From the NCBI RefSeq assembly GCF_001685415.1, contig NZ_CP014989.1, positions 372,001 through 436,000 on the forward strand: a stretch of 64,000 bases of DNA, read 5' to 3'. Position numbers and translations under genes: made by a program. Positions 41,525-50,769 of the stretch are shown in pieces. Under the pieces are notes generated by a model that was not told the DNA's origin, did not search any database, and saw nothing but the letters and a program-made list of their open reading frames with translations. Every line of letters begins with the position of its first letter. Position 1 is the first letter of the stretch. This DNA comes from Serinicoccus hydrothermalis. Its GTDB lineage: Bacteria > Actinomycetota > Actinomycetes > Actinomycetales > Dermatophilaceae.

Positions 41525-42145
41525 TCACGAGAAGGGCGCCGGGTCACCGGACCCGACCCGCACGACCTCGGCATACCCCTCGGACAGGTCGACCACGGTC
41601 GTGGGCTCGCACCCGGTCTGGTCGCCGTCGACGACGACCTCGACCTGGTGGTCCAACCGCTCCTTGACCTCCCAGCCGTAGCCCAGCGGCTCCTCCTCCC
41701 CCGGCAGGAGCAGGGTGCTGGTGAGCAGCGGCTCCCCCATCTCCGACAGCAGCGCCCGGCAGATCGGGTCCTGGGGTATGCGCACGCCCACCGTCCGCTT
41801 CTTGGGGTGCAGGAGCCGCCGGGGCACCTCCTTGGTGGCCGGCAGGATGAAGGTGTAGCAGCCCGGGGTCGCGGCCTTGACCGCGCGGAAGACGGCGTTG
41901 TCGAGCTGGACGAACTGGCCGAGCTGGGAGAAGTCGGCGCACATGAGGGTGAAGTGGTGGCGGTCGTCGAGCCCCCGGATCGAGACGATCCGTCCCTTGG
42001 CGTCCGGGTCGCCCAGCTGCGCCCCGAGGCTGTAGCAGGCGTCCGTCGGGAAGGCCACGAGACCTCCCTCGCGCAGCACCCCGGCCACCTGCTGGATGAG
42101 CCGGGGCTGCGGGTCGACCGGGTGGATGTCCAGGAAGCGTGCCAT
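41525..42145 (-). CDS. YciO/YrdC-family protein (threonylcarbamoyl-AMP synthase-like)
   Basis: A 206-aa protein of the Sua5/YrdC/YciO family. GGLVAFPTDACYSLGAQLGDPDA is the nucleotide-binding entry and VSIRGLDDRHHFTLMCADF replaces the K-x-R-P-x-x-x-P motif of true YrdC. PGCYTFILPATKEVPRRLLHPKKRTVGVRIPQD gives the usual core. This pattern points to the YciO branch, whose tRNA modification role is less certain than that of YrdC. Confidence 0.87.
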   Translation of the reverse strand: MARFLDIHPVDPQPRLIQQVAGVLREGGLVAFPTDACYSLGAQLGDPDAKGRIVSIRGLDDRHHFTLMCADFSQLGQFVQLDNAVFRAVKAATPGCYTFILPATKEVPRRLLHPKKRTVGVRIPQDPICRALLSEMGEPLLTSTLLLPGEEEPLGYGWEVKERLDHQVEVVVDGDQTGCEPTTVVDLSEGYAEVVRVGSGDPAPFS

Positions 42146-42209
42146 GGGCCGACTGTAACCATCCGGGACGGGCCGTGACGAGGGCCGAGGGTGTCCCGGC
42201 CCCGGGTCC

Positions 42210-43022
42210 TCACCGCGCGCGGAGGAACTGCCGCAGCGTCGCGGTGAAGGCCTGCGGCTGCTCGGAGTGGACCCAGTGGCCGGCGTCCTTGATCGTCACC
42301 TGCACGGTGCGGGGGAAGAGCCGGCGCATGACCTCGCCGTCGGCCTCGCCGACGTAGGGCGAGTCCGCCCCGGCGATCCACAGGACCCGCCCCCCGAAGC
42401 TCCGTCCCTCGTGCGGGACGTCACCCATCACCGCCGTCAGGTCGCGGCGCAGCACGTCGAGGTTGGGCTGCCAGGCGAACTCCCCGGTGTCGCCGTCGCG
42501 GCGCAGGTTCTGCAGGAGGAAGCCGCGCAGGGTACGGGAGTCCACGTCCGCGGACAGCTCGGTGTCGGCCTGCCCGTGGGAGGTGATCGAGCCGAGGTCG
42601 ATGCGCTCGAGGGAGTCCAGCAGGTGCTGGAAGTTGCTGCCGTCCGCGGAGCCGGTGGGGCTGATGTCGACGACGACGAGACGGTCGAGGAGCTCGGGCG
42701 CCTGCAGCGCCGCGGTCATGGCGATCTTACCGCCCATCGAGTGGCCGACGAGGTTGACCGGTGTCCCCTCCGCGCCCAGCGCCCGCAGCTGCTGCACCAC
42801 CAGGTCGGCGGCCCCGGCGTAGTCGAAGGCCTCGGTCCAGGGCGAGCGACCGTGGTCGGGCATGTCGAGCAGGACGCAGCGGAAGTCCGGCTGCAGCGCC
42901 TTGGCGATCCCGGTGAAGTTGCGACCCCGCCCCAGGAGACCGTGGCAGAAGACCACCACCGGGCCGTCCTCGCCGATGACGGTCTGGGCGAGCGGTCCGG
43001 CTGAGGTCGTGGCGGAGGTCAC
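42210..43022 (-). CDS. Alpha/beta-fold esterase (YbfF-like)
   Basis: A 270-aa hydrolase: VVVFCHGLLGRGRNF (oxyanion His-Gly), LDMPDHGRSPWTEAF, nucleophile elbow NLVGHSMGGKIAMTAAL (Ser at about 100), and the His in DAGHWVHSEQPQAF near residue 252. It is similar to carboxylesterases of the YbfF type. GTG 43022 was chosen over GTG 43031 because TAGGGT at 43030-43035 leaves 7 nt to 43022. Confidence 0.87.
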   Translation of the reverse strand: MTSATTSAGPLAQTVIGEDGPVVVFCHGLLGRGRNFTGIAKALQPDFRCVLLDMPDHGRSPWTEAFDYAGAADLVVQQLRALGAEGTPVNLVGHSMGGKIAMTAALQAPELLDRLVVVDISPTGSADGSNFQHLLDSLERIDLGSITSHGQADTELSADVDSRTLRGFLLQNLRRDGDTGEFAWQPNLDVLRRDLTAVMGDVPHEGRSFGGRVLWIAGADSPYVGEADGEVMRRLFPRTVQVTIKDAGHWVHSEQPQAFTATLRQFLRAR

Positions 43023-43029
43023 GGCGGCC

Positions 43030-43035
43030 ACCCTA
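43030..43035 (-). promoter_or_regulatory. -10 box of the esterase gene
   Basis: TAGGGT on the minus strand, 7 nt before GTG 43022. Confidence 0.5.
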
Positions 43036-43091
43036 GCCGCCGCTCCCCCGCCGGTCGCGCACCGCCGTCCGCGCCCCGGGCAGCGCGCGCC

Positions 43092-44081
43092 TCAGGTCGT
43101 CGGCGCGGTCAGCGGCTTGCGCATCGCGGCGCTGCGGTGCTTGAGCGCGAAGCCCAGGCGCTCGTAGAGGCGCGTCGCCCCGGTCGGGCTGTCGGAGTCC
43201 ACGTCCAGCTCGATGACGTCGTAGTCGCCGGAGGCTGCCGCCAGGCCGATGGTGCGGGCCAGCGCCGCGGCGGCGATCCCCCGGCCGCGGGCTGCCGCCA
43301 CCGTGCCGAGGATGGCGACGTAGGCCTCCCGGTCCACCCACTGGGCCGCCATGACGTAGGCGAGGACCTGGCCGTCCAGCTCACCGCCCCGGGCCACCGC
43401 GACCGTCGAGACCGCCGGCCGGGCGCTGCGCGAGACCCATCGCTCGTGCCAGCGCTCCGCGTCGCTCTCCCCCGAGCCCCAGTGGTCCCGGAAGGCGGCG
43501 TTGTGCGCCAGCCGGACCGCCTCCTCGTCCTCGTCGGTGGGCGTGCGCAGCTCGACCCCGTCGATCTCGGCGACGGCGGGCGGGTCGGCGAGGTCGCGGC
43601 CCAGCAGGTTGAAGTAGCGCACCACGGCATACCCGTGGTCGCCCAGCAGCTCGCGCGACCCGGACCCGTCCAGCCCGCCCCCGGCGGAGAGGTAGCCCGG
43701 GACGTCGGGGTGGCGCTGCGCGAGCAGCTCCTGCGCCCGCTGCTCCAGGTGCCGGACGAGCTCGGTCCCGAGGCCGCGGCCGCGGTGGTCGGCGTGGACG
43801 CCGCCGTCGAGGTAGGCCCGGGCCTGCCCCTCGTGGTCCAGGGTCTGGGGCACCCCCGTCGCGCCGTAGCCCACGAGGGTGTCGCCGGCCCACACCGCGA
43901 CGGTGTCCCGCTCCGGGTCCGTGCCCGGTGCCCGCAGCTCCTCCGCGAGGTCCTCGGCGGAGGAGAACTCCTCCGTGCCGTCGACGACGGCCAGGTGGTT
44001 GACGAGCTCGGCCCAGGCGCCGACGTCGTCGGTGCCCAGGCTGCCCCAGCGGTATGCCGTGCCTGTCGTCTGCGTGGTCAT
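43092..44081 (-). CDS. Tandem GNAT acetyltransferase
   Basis: A 329-aa protein with two GNAT folds, one about 10-165 with HADHRGRGLGTELVRHLEQRA as the acetyl-CoA loop, and a second about 180-325 with VAAARGRGIAAAALARTIGLAA. Mycothiol synthase MshD has this arrangement, but I cannot confirm that role. An imperfect -10 (CAGGCT) lies 7 nt before ATG 44081. Confidence 0.8.
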   Translation of the reverse strand: MTTQTTGTAYRWGSLGTDDVGAWAELVNHLAVVDGTEEFSSAEDLAEELRAPGTDPERDTVAVWAGDTLVGYGATGVPQTLDHEGQARAYLDGGVHADHRGRGLGTELVRHLEQRAQELLAQRHPDVPGYLSAGGGLDGSGSRELLGDHGYAVVRYFNLLGRDLADPPAVAEIDGVELRTPTDEDEEAVRLAHNAAFRDHWGSGESDAERWHERWVSRSARPAVSTVAVARGGELDGQVLAYVMAAQWVDREAYVAILGTVAAARGRGIAAAALARTIGLAAASGDYDVIELDVDSDSPTGATRLYERLGFALKHRSAAMRKPLTAPTT

Positions 44082-44145
44082 GTCGACCAGCCTGCCCGAC
44101 CGCAGGGGGCGGCCGCCACCGGATTCTCCGGCTCCATCTGCGACG

Positions 44146-44880
44146 ATGAGCGCCATGCGTGACCTGTGGCACTACATCGGCATCACGCCCGCCGGGGCGA
44201 TCGCCGTGGTGCTCAGCACGATCACCATCTACTTCGTCTTCGGCGCCGTGCTGCGGCTGTGGGGCCAGCGCCTCTACTCCAGCCCGCGCAGCCTCGACCT
44301 CGCGATCGTCACCGTCCTCGGGGCGATCGTGGGCCGCTCGACCATGGGGCACGTGCCGACGCTGACCGGCGGTCTCATCGCGCTGGGCACGCTGGCCGGG
44401 CTGGAGGTCACCTTCCGCAACCTGCGCCGGCTGCCCCTGCCCCAGCTGGACCCGCAGTCCCGGGCCCGGGCGGCCGTCCTCGTCGTCGCCGGCAAGGTCC
44501 AGAACGACGCCCTGCGCAGCTACGGGCTGACGATGCCCATGCTCTGGAGCTCGCTGCGCCAGGCGGGGGTGAGCCACCTGTCGCAGGCCGCGCTGGTGGT
44601 GCTGGAGCCGAACGGCCAGATCTCCGTGGTCCGGGCCGGGCAGGCGATCCACCCGCGGGCCCTGCTCGGCGTCAAGGGGGCGCACCGCGTGCAGGAGCAC
44701 CTGCGCGAGGCCGGCCACCTGCATACCGGACCGGCGGGGCAGGCCCGCGCCGCCCACCCCTCGGAGCCCAGCACGGACTCCTCGCCGCGCAGCGTGCCGG
44801 CCCCGGGGCCCGAGGGCTCGTCCTCGGGGGGCTCGACCAGCATCACGGCCGACGGGCGCGGAGCGGGCGAGGGCTCCTAG
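44146..44880 (+). CDS. DUF421 (YetF-like) membrane protein
   Basis: A 244-aa protein with three hydrophobic N-terminal segments (about 12-35, 45-62, 68-85) and the DUF421 soluble domain around 90-170 (LVVAGKVQNDALRSYGLTMPMLWSSLRQAGVSHLSQAALVVLEPNGQISVV). The last 70 residues are disordered and rich in Ser, Pro and Gly. Function is unknown. It overlaps the end of the convergent OsmC gene by 4 bp. Confidence 0.8.
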   Translation: MSAMRDLWHYIGITPAGAIAVVLSTITIYFVFGAVLRLWGQRLYSSPRSLDLAIVTVLGAIVGRSTMGHVPTLTGGLIALGTLAGLEVTFRNLRRLPLPQLDPQSRARAAVLVVAGKVQNDALRSYGLTMPMLWSSLRQAGVSHLSQAALVVLEPNGQISVVRAGQAIHPRALLGVKGAHRVQEHLREAGHLHTGPAGQARAAHPSEPSTDSSPRSVPAPGPEGSSSGGSTSITADGRGAGEGS

Positions 44881-45308
44881 CGGACCTCGAAGTCGACCGG
44901 GGTCGGCAGTGCCACCGTGCGCGACACCGTGCACAGCCGGTCCCGCGACATCGTGACCGCCTCGGGCAGCCGCTCCCGCGCGGCGTCGCCGGCCTCGCCC
45001 TCGGGGAAGGTCACCTGCACCGTCACGGTGACCGGACCGAGGCGGTTGCCCTCCTCGTCGCGCACCTTGTCGGCACCGGCAGAGATCTCGAAGGAGGTGG
45101 GCTCGGCCTTGCGCGAGGTCAGCAGGTCGATGTCGATGCCCGAGCAGCCGGCGACGCCCACGAGCAGCAGCTCCACGGGGGTGAAGGCCGCGCCGTCCTC
45201 CCCGGCGCCGTTGCCGACCGGGATGCTGCCGCCGCGGTCGTTGCGGGCCTCGAAGTGGCCAGGGCCGGTGCGGGTGAGGGACACGGAGCGGTGCGGGTCG
45301 TCAGCCAT
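44877..45308 (-). CDS. OsmC family peroxidase-like protein
   Basis: A 143-aa OsmC/Ohr fold protein. The two reactive Cys are in LLLVGVAGCSGIDIDLL (about 60) and MSRDRLCTVSRTVAL (about 125), as in organic-hydroperoxide-reducing members. It is divergent from the histidine phosphatase gene, and the two starts are 18 bp apart. Confidence 0.85.
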   Translation of the reverse strand: MADDPHRSVSLTRTGPGHFEARNDRGGSIPVGNGAGEDGAAFTPVELLLVGVAGCSGIDIDLLTSRKAEPTSFEISAGADKVRDEEGNRLGPVTVTVQVTFPEGEAGDAARERLPEAVTMSRDRLCTVSRTVALPTPVDFEVR

Positions 45309-45313
45309 GCCCG

Positions 45314-45319
45314 TAGTGT
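45314..45319 (+). promoter_or_regulatory. -10 box of the histidine phosphatase gene
   Basis: TAGTGT, 7 nt before GTG 45327; it decides for GTG over an internal ATG 8 codons further. Confidence 0.5.
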
Positions 45320-45326
45320 GCCAGGG

Positions 45327-45950
45327 GTGAGTGACTCGACGACGCAGATGCCCGGCCCCGCCATCCCCCCGCACCAGCTGGTCCTGGTGCGCCACGGTCA
45401 GACCGAGTGGTCCAAGGCCGGCCGGCACACCGGCCTGACCGACCTCCCGCTGCTGCCCGAGGGAGAGGAGGCGGCTGCCGGTCTGCGCAGGGTCCTCGGG
45501 GACCGCTCCTTCGCGCACGTGCGGTGCTCGCCGCTGCAGCGGGCACGGCATACCGCCGAGCTCGCCGGGCTGCAGGTCGACGAGATCGACGAGGACCTGC
45601 GCGAGTGGGACTACGGCGGCTACGAGGGGCGCAGCACGCCGGAGATCCGGGAGGAGCTGGGCTACCGGTGGAACGTCTTCCACCACCAGATCGTGCCGGG
45701 CGACACCCCGGGCGAGACCGTGGAGCAGGTCGCGGCACGCGCCAGCGTGGTGCTGGCCCGCGTCTGGCCCTACCTCTTCGAGGGCGACGTGGCCCTGGTC
45801 GGGCACGGGCACGCGCTGCGGATCCTCACCAGCGTCTACCTGCGCCAGGCACCGCGCTTCGGCCAGCACCTGACCTTCGAGGTCGGCGCGGTCGGCATCC
45901 TCGGCCACCACCGCGAGCAGCCGACGATGGAGGCCTGGAACCACCGCTGA
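45327..45950 (+). CDS. Histidine phosphatase family protein (phosphoglycerate-mutase fold)
   Basis: A 207-aa acid phosphatase-like enzyme. LVLVRHGQTEWSKAGRHTGLTD carries the Arg-His-Gly core with the phosphorylated His at about 22. DEDLREWDYGGYEGRSTPEIR and VALVGHGHALRIL provide the acid residue and second His. The substrate, a small phosphate compound, is unknown. Confidence 0.88.
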   Translation: MSDSTTQMPGPAIPPHQLVLVRHGQTEWSKAGRHTGLTDLPLLPEGEEAAAGLRRVLGDRSFAHVRCSPLQRARHTAELAGLQVDEIDEDLREWDYGGYEGRSTPEIREELGYRWNVFHHQIVPGDTPGETVEQVAARASVVLARVWPYLFEGDVALVGHGHALRILTSVYLRQAPRFGQHLTFEVGAVGILGHHREQPTMEAWNHR

Positions 45951-45962
45951 GGCCCGGCCGGG

Positions 45963-47498
45963 TCAGGCCGGGGCGGGCTGCCGCTCCTCCGCCTCCGCGG
46001 ACCGCGCCTCCACCGTCGGCACCTCCCAGGTGTGCACCGGCAGGTTGTCCTCGGAGTTGTCGAGGTAGTGGCCGAACATCGCGGTCAGCGCCTCGTCCCG
46101 GCTGTGCCCGGCGTCCTCGTAGGCCTCGGTGACCGCCACCTGCCAGCTCGCGCCGTTGGTGCCCGCACGGCACCGGCCCTCGATGATGGACAGGTAGTGG
46201 TTGCGCACCTCGCGGCGCAGCCCGAGGGCGGCGAGCCCGTCGTCGGCCACCGACAGCAGGTGGTCGGCGACGAGGTCCACCACCGGGAGCCGGCCCAGGC
46301 CGGGCCAGGTGTGCGTGGCCTCGATGCCGTGCTTGGCCGCGTCGAGGAAGTTGCGGTCGGCGTCCGCGAAGGGCATCTTCGTCCAGATCGGCCGGCCGCT
46401 GGTCGTGAACGACTCGAGCAGGCCGTAGTAGAGGCAGGCGTTGGCCACCGTGTCCACGGCGGTCGGGCCGGCGGGGAGCACGCGGTTCTCCACCCGCAGG
46501 TGCGGCACGCCCTGGGACATGTCGTAGATGGGGCGGTTCCACCGCCATACCGTGCCGTTGTGCAGCTTGAGGTCGGACAGGTGGGGCACGCCGCCCGACG
46601 CGAGCACGGCCTTGGCGTCCTCGTCCGAGGCCTCGGGGAGCAGGGCGGGGAAGGAGCGGACGTTCTCCTCGAAGAGGTCGAAGATCGAGGTGATCCAGGA
46701 CCGTCCGAAGTAGGCGCGCGGGCGCACGCCCTGGTGCTTGAGCTCGATCGAGCGGGTGTCTGTCATCTGGGTGAACAGCGGGATCCGCGTCTCCGCCCAG
46801 AGCCTCTTGCCGAAGAGGTAGGGCGAGTTCGCGCCCATGGCGATCTGCAGGCTCGAGATGACCGTCGCGGCGTTCCAGTAGACCGGGAAGTCCAGCGGGG
46901 TGACCTGCTGGTGCAGCTGCACCGAGGTGCAGCCGGACAGCGGGCCGATGGTGTCGTGATAGCTCTGCACCCGCTCACCGGTCGGGCCCTCGAGCTCCAG
47001 CTCGAAGCCCTCGCCCCGCTCCCGGATGAGGGAGTCGTTGAGGGCGGTGTAGCGCACGCCCTCGGAGAGCCAGGGTGAGTCGAAGAGCTCCGCGCGCAGG
47101 CTGGGGATGATGCCGATCGAGGCGACCCGGCAGGTATACGCGCGGGCGGCGTCCCCGGCCCGCCGCATCGACTGCGAGAGCCACCGCTCCAGCCGCACGG
47201 CCTGGTCGCCGGCCATGGGCCGCGGCGGGACGTTGAGCTCGATGTTGTAGCGGCCGACCTCGGGCTGGAAGTCGCCCTCCCCGATGTCGGCGAGGACCTC
47301 CTGGTTGCGCAGCGCCGGGGCGAGGCCGTCCTCCTCGACGAGGTTGAGCTCGATCTCCAGGCCCATCTGCGGCCGGGTGAAGTCGAACCTGCTGCCCTCG
47401 AGCATCTGCTCGAAGCAGTCCAGGTCGTCACGGACCTTGGCCCGGAACGCCAGGCGCTGCTCCCGCGTGAACTCGCTGCGACTCACCTCTTGGCCCAT
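45963..47498 (-). CDS. Glutamate-cysteine ligase family protein (GCS2)
   Basis: A 511-aa ATP-dependent carboxylate-amine ligase of the GCS2 type. MGLEIELNLVEEDGLAPALRN (about 45-65) begins the ATP/Mg site, GRYNIELNVPPRP follows, and SVQLHQQVTPLDFPVYWNAA and LRVENRVLPAGPTAVD are conserved. Actinobacteria use mycothiol rather than glutathione, so its product may be gamma-glutamylcysteine for ergothioneine or another small peptide. ATG 47498 fits the family; GTG 47513 is possible. Confidence 0.85.
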   Translation of the reverse strand: MGQEVSRSEFTREQRLAFRAKVRDDLDCFEQMLEGSRFDFTRPQMGLEIELNLVEEDGLAPALRNQEVLADIGEGDFQPEVGRYNIELNVPPRPMAGDQAVRLERWLSQSMRRAGDAARAYTCRVASIGIIPSLRAELFDSPWLSEGVRYTALNDSLIRERGEGFELELEGPTGERVQSYHDTIGPLSGCTSVQLHQQVTPLDFPVYWNAATVISSLQIAMGANSPYLFGKRLWAETRIPLFTQMTDTRSIELKHQGVRPRAYFGRSWITSIFDLFEENVRSFPALLPEASDEDAKAVLASGGVPHLSDLKLHNGTVWRWNRPIYDMSQGVPHLRVENRVLPAGPTAVDTVANACLYYGLLESFTTSGRPIWTKMPFADADRNFLDAAKHGIEATHTWPGLGRLPVVDLVADHLLSVADDGLAALGLRREVRNHYLSIIEGRCRAGTNGASWQVAVTEAYEDAGHSRDEALTAMFGHYLDNSEDNLPVHTWEVPTVEARSAEAEERQPAPA

Positions 47499-47558
47499 GC
47501 GCTGAATCCTCACACACTGTGGCCTGCATCACCACACCCTGGCCTGGCGTGCCTCACG

Positions 47559-47638
47559 CCCGGAGTGCGGTCACCTTCGTGCAACCTTCATCACGCTGTA
47601 GGGCGATGGAGGTTGCTGGAAGGTGACCGCACTCCGGG
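47559..47638. repeat. Long, nearly perfect inverted repeat between gcvP and the ligase gene
   Basis: A 28-bp left arm (47560-47587, starting CCGGAGTGCGGTCACCTTC) matches the right arm (47610-47637, ending GAAGGTGACCGCACTCCGG) with two mismatches; one more pair extends it to 47559/47638. The loop is 22 nt. It is far longer than a normal terminator stem. It lies after the gcvP stop, before the next gene on the same strand, and may end gcvP transcription. Confidence 0.85.
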
Positions 47639-47648
47639 GCGGGGCGGC

Positions 47649-50534
47649 CTAGTCCTCGAAGTCCTCCGGCGGCGGGCAGGAGCAGACGAGGTTGCGGTCG
47701 CCATAGACGCCGTCGATGCGCCGGACCGGGGGCCAGTACTTCCGGTCGGGGTCGACACCGGCGGGGTAGGCCGCGGCCATCCGGTCGTAGTCGAGGTTCT
47801 CGTCCCACTCCCCCGCCAGGCTGAGCGCGGTATGCGGGGCGCCGCGCAGGGCGCTGGTCTCGACCGAGCCCTCGGCATCGTCCATCTCGCGGCGGATGGC
47901 GATCATGGCCTCGATGAAGCGGTCGATCTCCCCCAGGTCCTCGGACTCGGTCGGCTCGACCATGAGGGTCCCCGCCACGGGGAAGGACATCGTCGGGGCG
48001 TGGAAGCCGTAGTCGATGAGCCGCTTGGCCACGTCGTCGACGGTCACGCCGGTGCTCTTCGTCAGGCCGCGCAGGTCGAGGATGCACTCGTGCGCCACGA
48101 GGCCGTGCTCGCCGGTGTAGAGCACCGGGAAGTGCTCGTGCAGCCGCCGGGCGACGTAGTTGGCGCTGAGCACGGCCACCTGACCGGAGCGGGTCAGGCC
48201 CTCCCCGCCCATGAGCCGGATGTAGGCCCACGGGATCTGAAGGATGCCCGCGGAGCCGAAGGGCGCGGCCGAGATCGGCCCCGGCCCGGTCTCCGGGCCG
48301 GCCTCGGCGTCCAGCGGGTGGTTGGGGAGGTAGGGCGCCAGGTGCTCGCGCACGCCCACCGGCCCGACGCCGGGACCGCCGCCGCCGTGCGGGATGGTGA
48401 ACGTCTTGTGCAGGTTGAGGTGGCTGACGTCGCCGCCGAACTCGCCCGGCTTGGCGATGCCGAGCAGCGCGTTGAGGTTGGCACCGTCGACGTAGACCTG
48501 TCCCCCGGCCTCGTGCACCAGCTCGCACAGCTCGGTGATCGTGTCCTCGTAGACGCCGTGCGTGGAGGGGTAGGTGACCATGATGGCGGCGAGCTGCTCG
48601 CCGTGCGTCTCGATCTTGGCGCGTAGGTCCTCCAGGTCGACCTCGCCGGAGCCGGTGCTCTTGACGACGACGACCTTGAGCCCGGCCATCACCGCGCTGG
48701 CGGCGTTGGTGCCGTGCGCGCTGGCCGGGATGAGACAGATCCTGCGCTGCTCGTCCCCACGGTCCAGGTGGTACTTCCGGATCGCGAGGAGGCCGGCGAA
48801 CTCGCCCTGGGCGCCGGCGTTGGGCTGGAGCGAGACCCGGTCGTAGCCGGTGATCTCCTCCAGCCACCCGCACAGCTGGTCGATCATCTCCCGGTATCCC
48901 TGGCTCTGGTCCGCGGGGGCGAAGGGGTGCAGCGACCCGAACTCCGGCCAGGTCACCGCCTCCATGGTGGTGGTGGGGTTGAGCTTCATCGTGCAGGAGC
49001 CGAGCGGGATCATCCCCCGGTCCAGCGCGTAGTCCTTGTCCGCGAGGCTGCGCAGGTAGCGCAGCATCGCGGTCTCGCTGCGGTGGCTGCTGAACACCGG
49101 GTGCGTGAGGTATGCCTCGTCCTCGGCCCGCGCGAGGTCGCCGTGGTCGGGGGCGGTGCCCTCGTCGACGGTCACCGAGCCGGGGTCGGCGCCGAAGGCC
49201 TCCGCGACGGCGCGCAGGTCGGCCTCGGTGGTGAGCTCGTCGACGGAGAGCAGCACGGTGTCCTCGTCGACCTGCCACAGGTTGATGCCGCGCTCCAGCG
49301 CGGCCGCCAGCACCTCGTCGGCGCGCCCCGGGGTGCGGACCGTGAGGGTGTCGACGTAGCGGTCGACGCCCAGCTCGAGCCCCGCCCCGGTCAGGGCCGA
49401 GGCCAGCGCGCGCGCCCGGGCGTGCACCCGCGCCGCGATCCGGCGCAGCCCCTCCGGGCCGTGCCAGACGGCATACATCGAGGCCATGACGGCGAGCAGC
49501 ACCTGCGCCGTGCAGATGTTGGACGTCGCCTTCTCGCGCCGGATGTGTTGCTCGCGGGTCTGCAGCGCCAGCCGGTAGGCCTGCTTGCCGTCGACGTCCT
49601 TGGAGACCCCGACCAGGCGCCCGGGCAGCGTGCGCTCGAGCCCCTCGCGCACCGCGAGGTAGCCGGCGTGCGGGCCGCCGAAGCCGAGCGGGACGCCGAA
49701 GCGCTGGCTGCTCCCGACGGCGACGTCGGCGCCCCACCGCGCCGGCGGGGCGAGCAGGGTGAGCGCGAGCAGGTCGGCGGCGACGGTCACGAGCGCCCCG
49801 GCCTCGTGCGCGGCGTCGGTGAGGGCGGCGAAGTCGCGCACCTGGCCGTCGGCGCCTGGGTACTGCACGAGCACCCCGAAGACCTCGCGCCCCTGCGCGG
49901 CCTCCTTGAGGCTCTCCTCGTCGGTCACGGCGGTGACGTCGGTGGTCACGACGTCCCAGCCCACCGCGGTGGCCCGGGCCCGGATGACCGCCTCGGTCTG
50001 GGGCAGCACGTGCTCGTCGAGGAGCAGCACCGCGTCCTGCGCGACCTTGCTGCTGCGACGCATGAGGGCCATGGCCTCGGCGCCCGCGGTGCCCTCGTCG
50101 AGCATGGAGGCGCCGGCCACGGCCAGGCCGGTGAGGTCGGTGACCACGGTCTGGAAGTTGAGCAGCGCCTCGAGCCGGCCCTGGGAGATCTCCGGCTGGT
50201 AGGGGGTGTAGGCGGTGTACCACGCCGGGTTCTCCAGGATGTTGCGGAGCACCACGGGCGGGGTCTGCGTGCCGTAGTAGCCCAGCCCGATCATCGGCGT
50301 GACCACGGTGTTCTTGGCCGCCAGCGCGCGCAGCTCGGCGATCACCGCCTGCTCGCTCGGAGCCGCCTCGATGTCCAGCGGCACGTCGCCGCGGATCCCC
50401 TCCGGCGTGGCCGCCTCGACGAGCGCCTCGAGGCTGTCGTAGCCGACCACCTCCAGCATCCTCGCAACGTCCTCCTCGCGGGGACCGACGTGGCGAGCGA
50501 CGAACTCGGCGGTGGGGTGGCTCAGGGTGCTCAT
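47649..50534 (-). CDS. gcvP: Glycine dehydrogenase (decarboxylating), P-protein
   Basis: A 961-aa, fused-form P-protein of the glycine cleavage system that decarboxylates glycine with PLP and loads the aminomethyl group on GcvH. The N-terminal half contains [47 protein letters not shown], and the C-terminal half has [16 protein letters not shown] with the PLP Lys at about 709. The C-terminus CSCPPPEDF matches the family. It is transcribed from a glycine riboswitch leader, and gcvH lies 3 kb upstream in the same direction. GcvT is not in the window. Confidence 0.96.
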   Translation of the reverse strand: MSTLSHPTAEFVARHVGPREEDVARMLEVVGYDSLEALVEAATPEGIRGDVPLDIEAAPSEQAVIAELRALAAKNTVVTPMIGLGYYGTQTPPVVLRNILENPAWYTAYTPYQPEISQGRLEALLNFQTVVTDLTGLAVAGASMLDEGTAGAEAMALMRRSSKVAQDAVLLLDEHVLPQTEAVIRARATAVGWDVVTTDVTAVTDEESLKEAAQGREVFGVLVQYPGADGQVRDFAALTDAAHEAGALVTVAADLLALTLLAPPARWGADVAVGSSQRFGVPLGFGGPHAGYLAVREGLERTLPGRLVGVSKDVDGKQAYRLALQTREQHIRREKATSNICTAQVLLAVMASMYAVWHGPEGLRRIAARVHARARALASALTGAGLELGVDRYVDTLTVRTPGRADEVLAAALERGINLWQVDEDTVLLSVDELTTEADLRAVAEAFGADPGSVTVDEGTAPDHGDLARAEDEAYLTHPVFSSHRSETAMLRYLRSLADKDYALDRGMIPLGSCTMKLNPTTTMEAVTWPEFGSLHPFAPADQSQGYREMIDQLCGWLEEITGYDRVSLQPNAGAQGEFAGLLAIRKYHLDRGDEQRRICLIPASAHGTNAASAVMAGLKVVVVKSTGSGEVDLEDLRAKIETHGEQLAAIMVTYPSTHGVYEDTITELCELVHEAGGQVYVDGANLNALLGIAKPGEFGGDVSHLNLHKTFTIPHGGGGPGVGPVGVREHLAPYLPNHPLDAEAGPETGPGPISAAPFGSAGILQIPWAYIRLMGGEGLTRSGQVAVLSANYVARRLHEHFPVLYTGEHGLVAHECILDLRGLTKSTGVTVDDVAKRLIDYGFHAPTMSFPVAGTLMVEPTESEDLGEIDRFIEAMIAIRREMDDAEGSVETSALRGAPHTALSLAGEWDENLDYDRMAAAYPAGVDPDRKYWPPVRRIDGVYGDRNLVCSCPPPEDFED

Positions 50535-50602
50535 GGGGGGACGAACTCCTTCGGGCGTGGGCCTGCGGGGGCACCTCCCCCTCTGCCGGCCCCGTGCGGG
50601 GC

Positions 50603-50705
50603 GTTCCAGAGCTGCCTGCTCCGCGTGGTCCGGTGCGCCTGAGAGCTTGGTGGGGAGTATGCCCCTTCGGCGCCTCACCGTGTGACGGGGAGGACTCTCC
50701 CACGC
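50603..50705 (-). ncRNA. Glycine riboswitch (single aptamer) upstream of gcvP
   Basis: Read on the minus strand the leader has GGGAGAGTCC, then GCGCCGAAGGGGCATACTCC, CTCTCAGGCGCACCGGACC and a closing GCAGCTCTGGAAC, which are the core features of the gcvT-type glycine aptamer. Only one aptamer is evident. Between it and the gcvP ATG lies GCCCCGCACGGGGC (50589-50602), a short hairpin that could be part of the expression platform. An AGTATGCC copy of the octamer-like motif is within the aptamer. Confidence 0.88.
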
Positions 50706-50769
50706 GACGTCGTCGGCCCCGCCAATCTAGCACCGGCACCCGTCCGCGGGCGCCGCAGGCGGGTCGGGC

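Noticed and set aside
47559-47638. The 28-bp inverted repeat as ends of an insertion sequence
   Set aside because: Only 22 nt lie between the arms, there is no transposase and no target duplication was seen.
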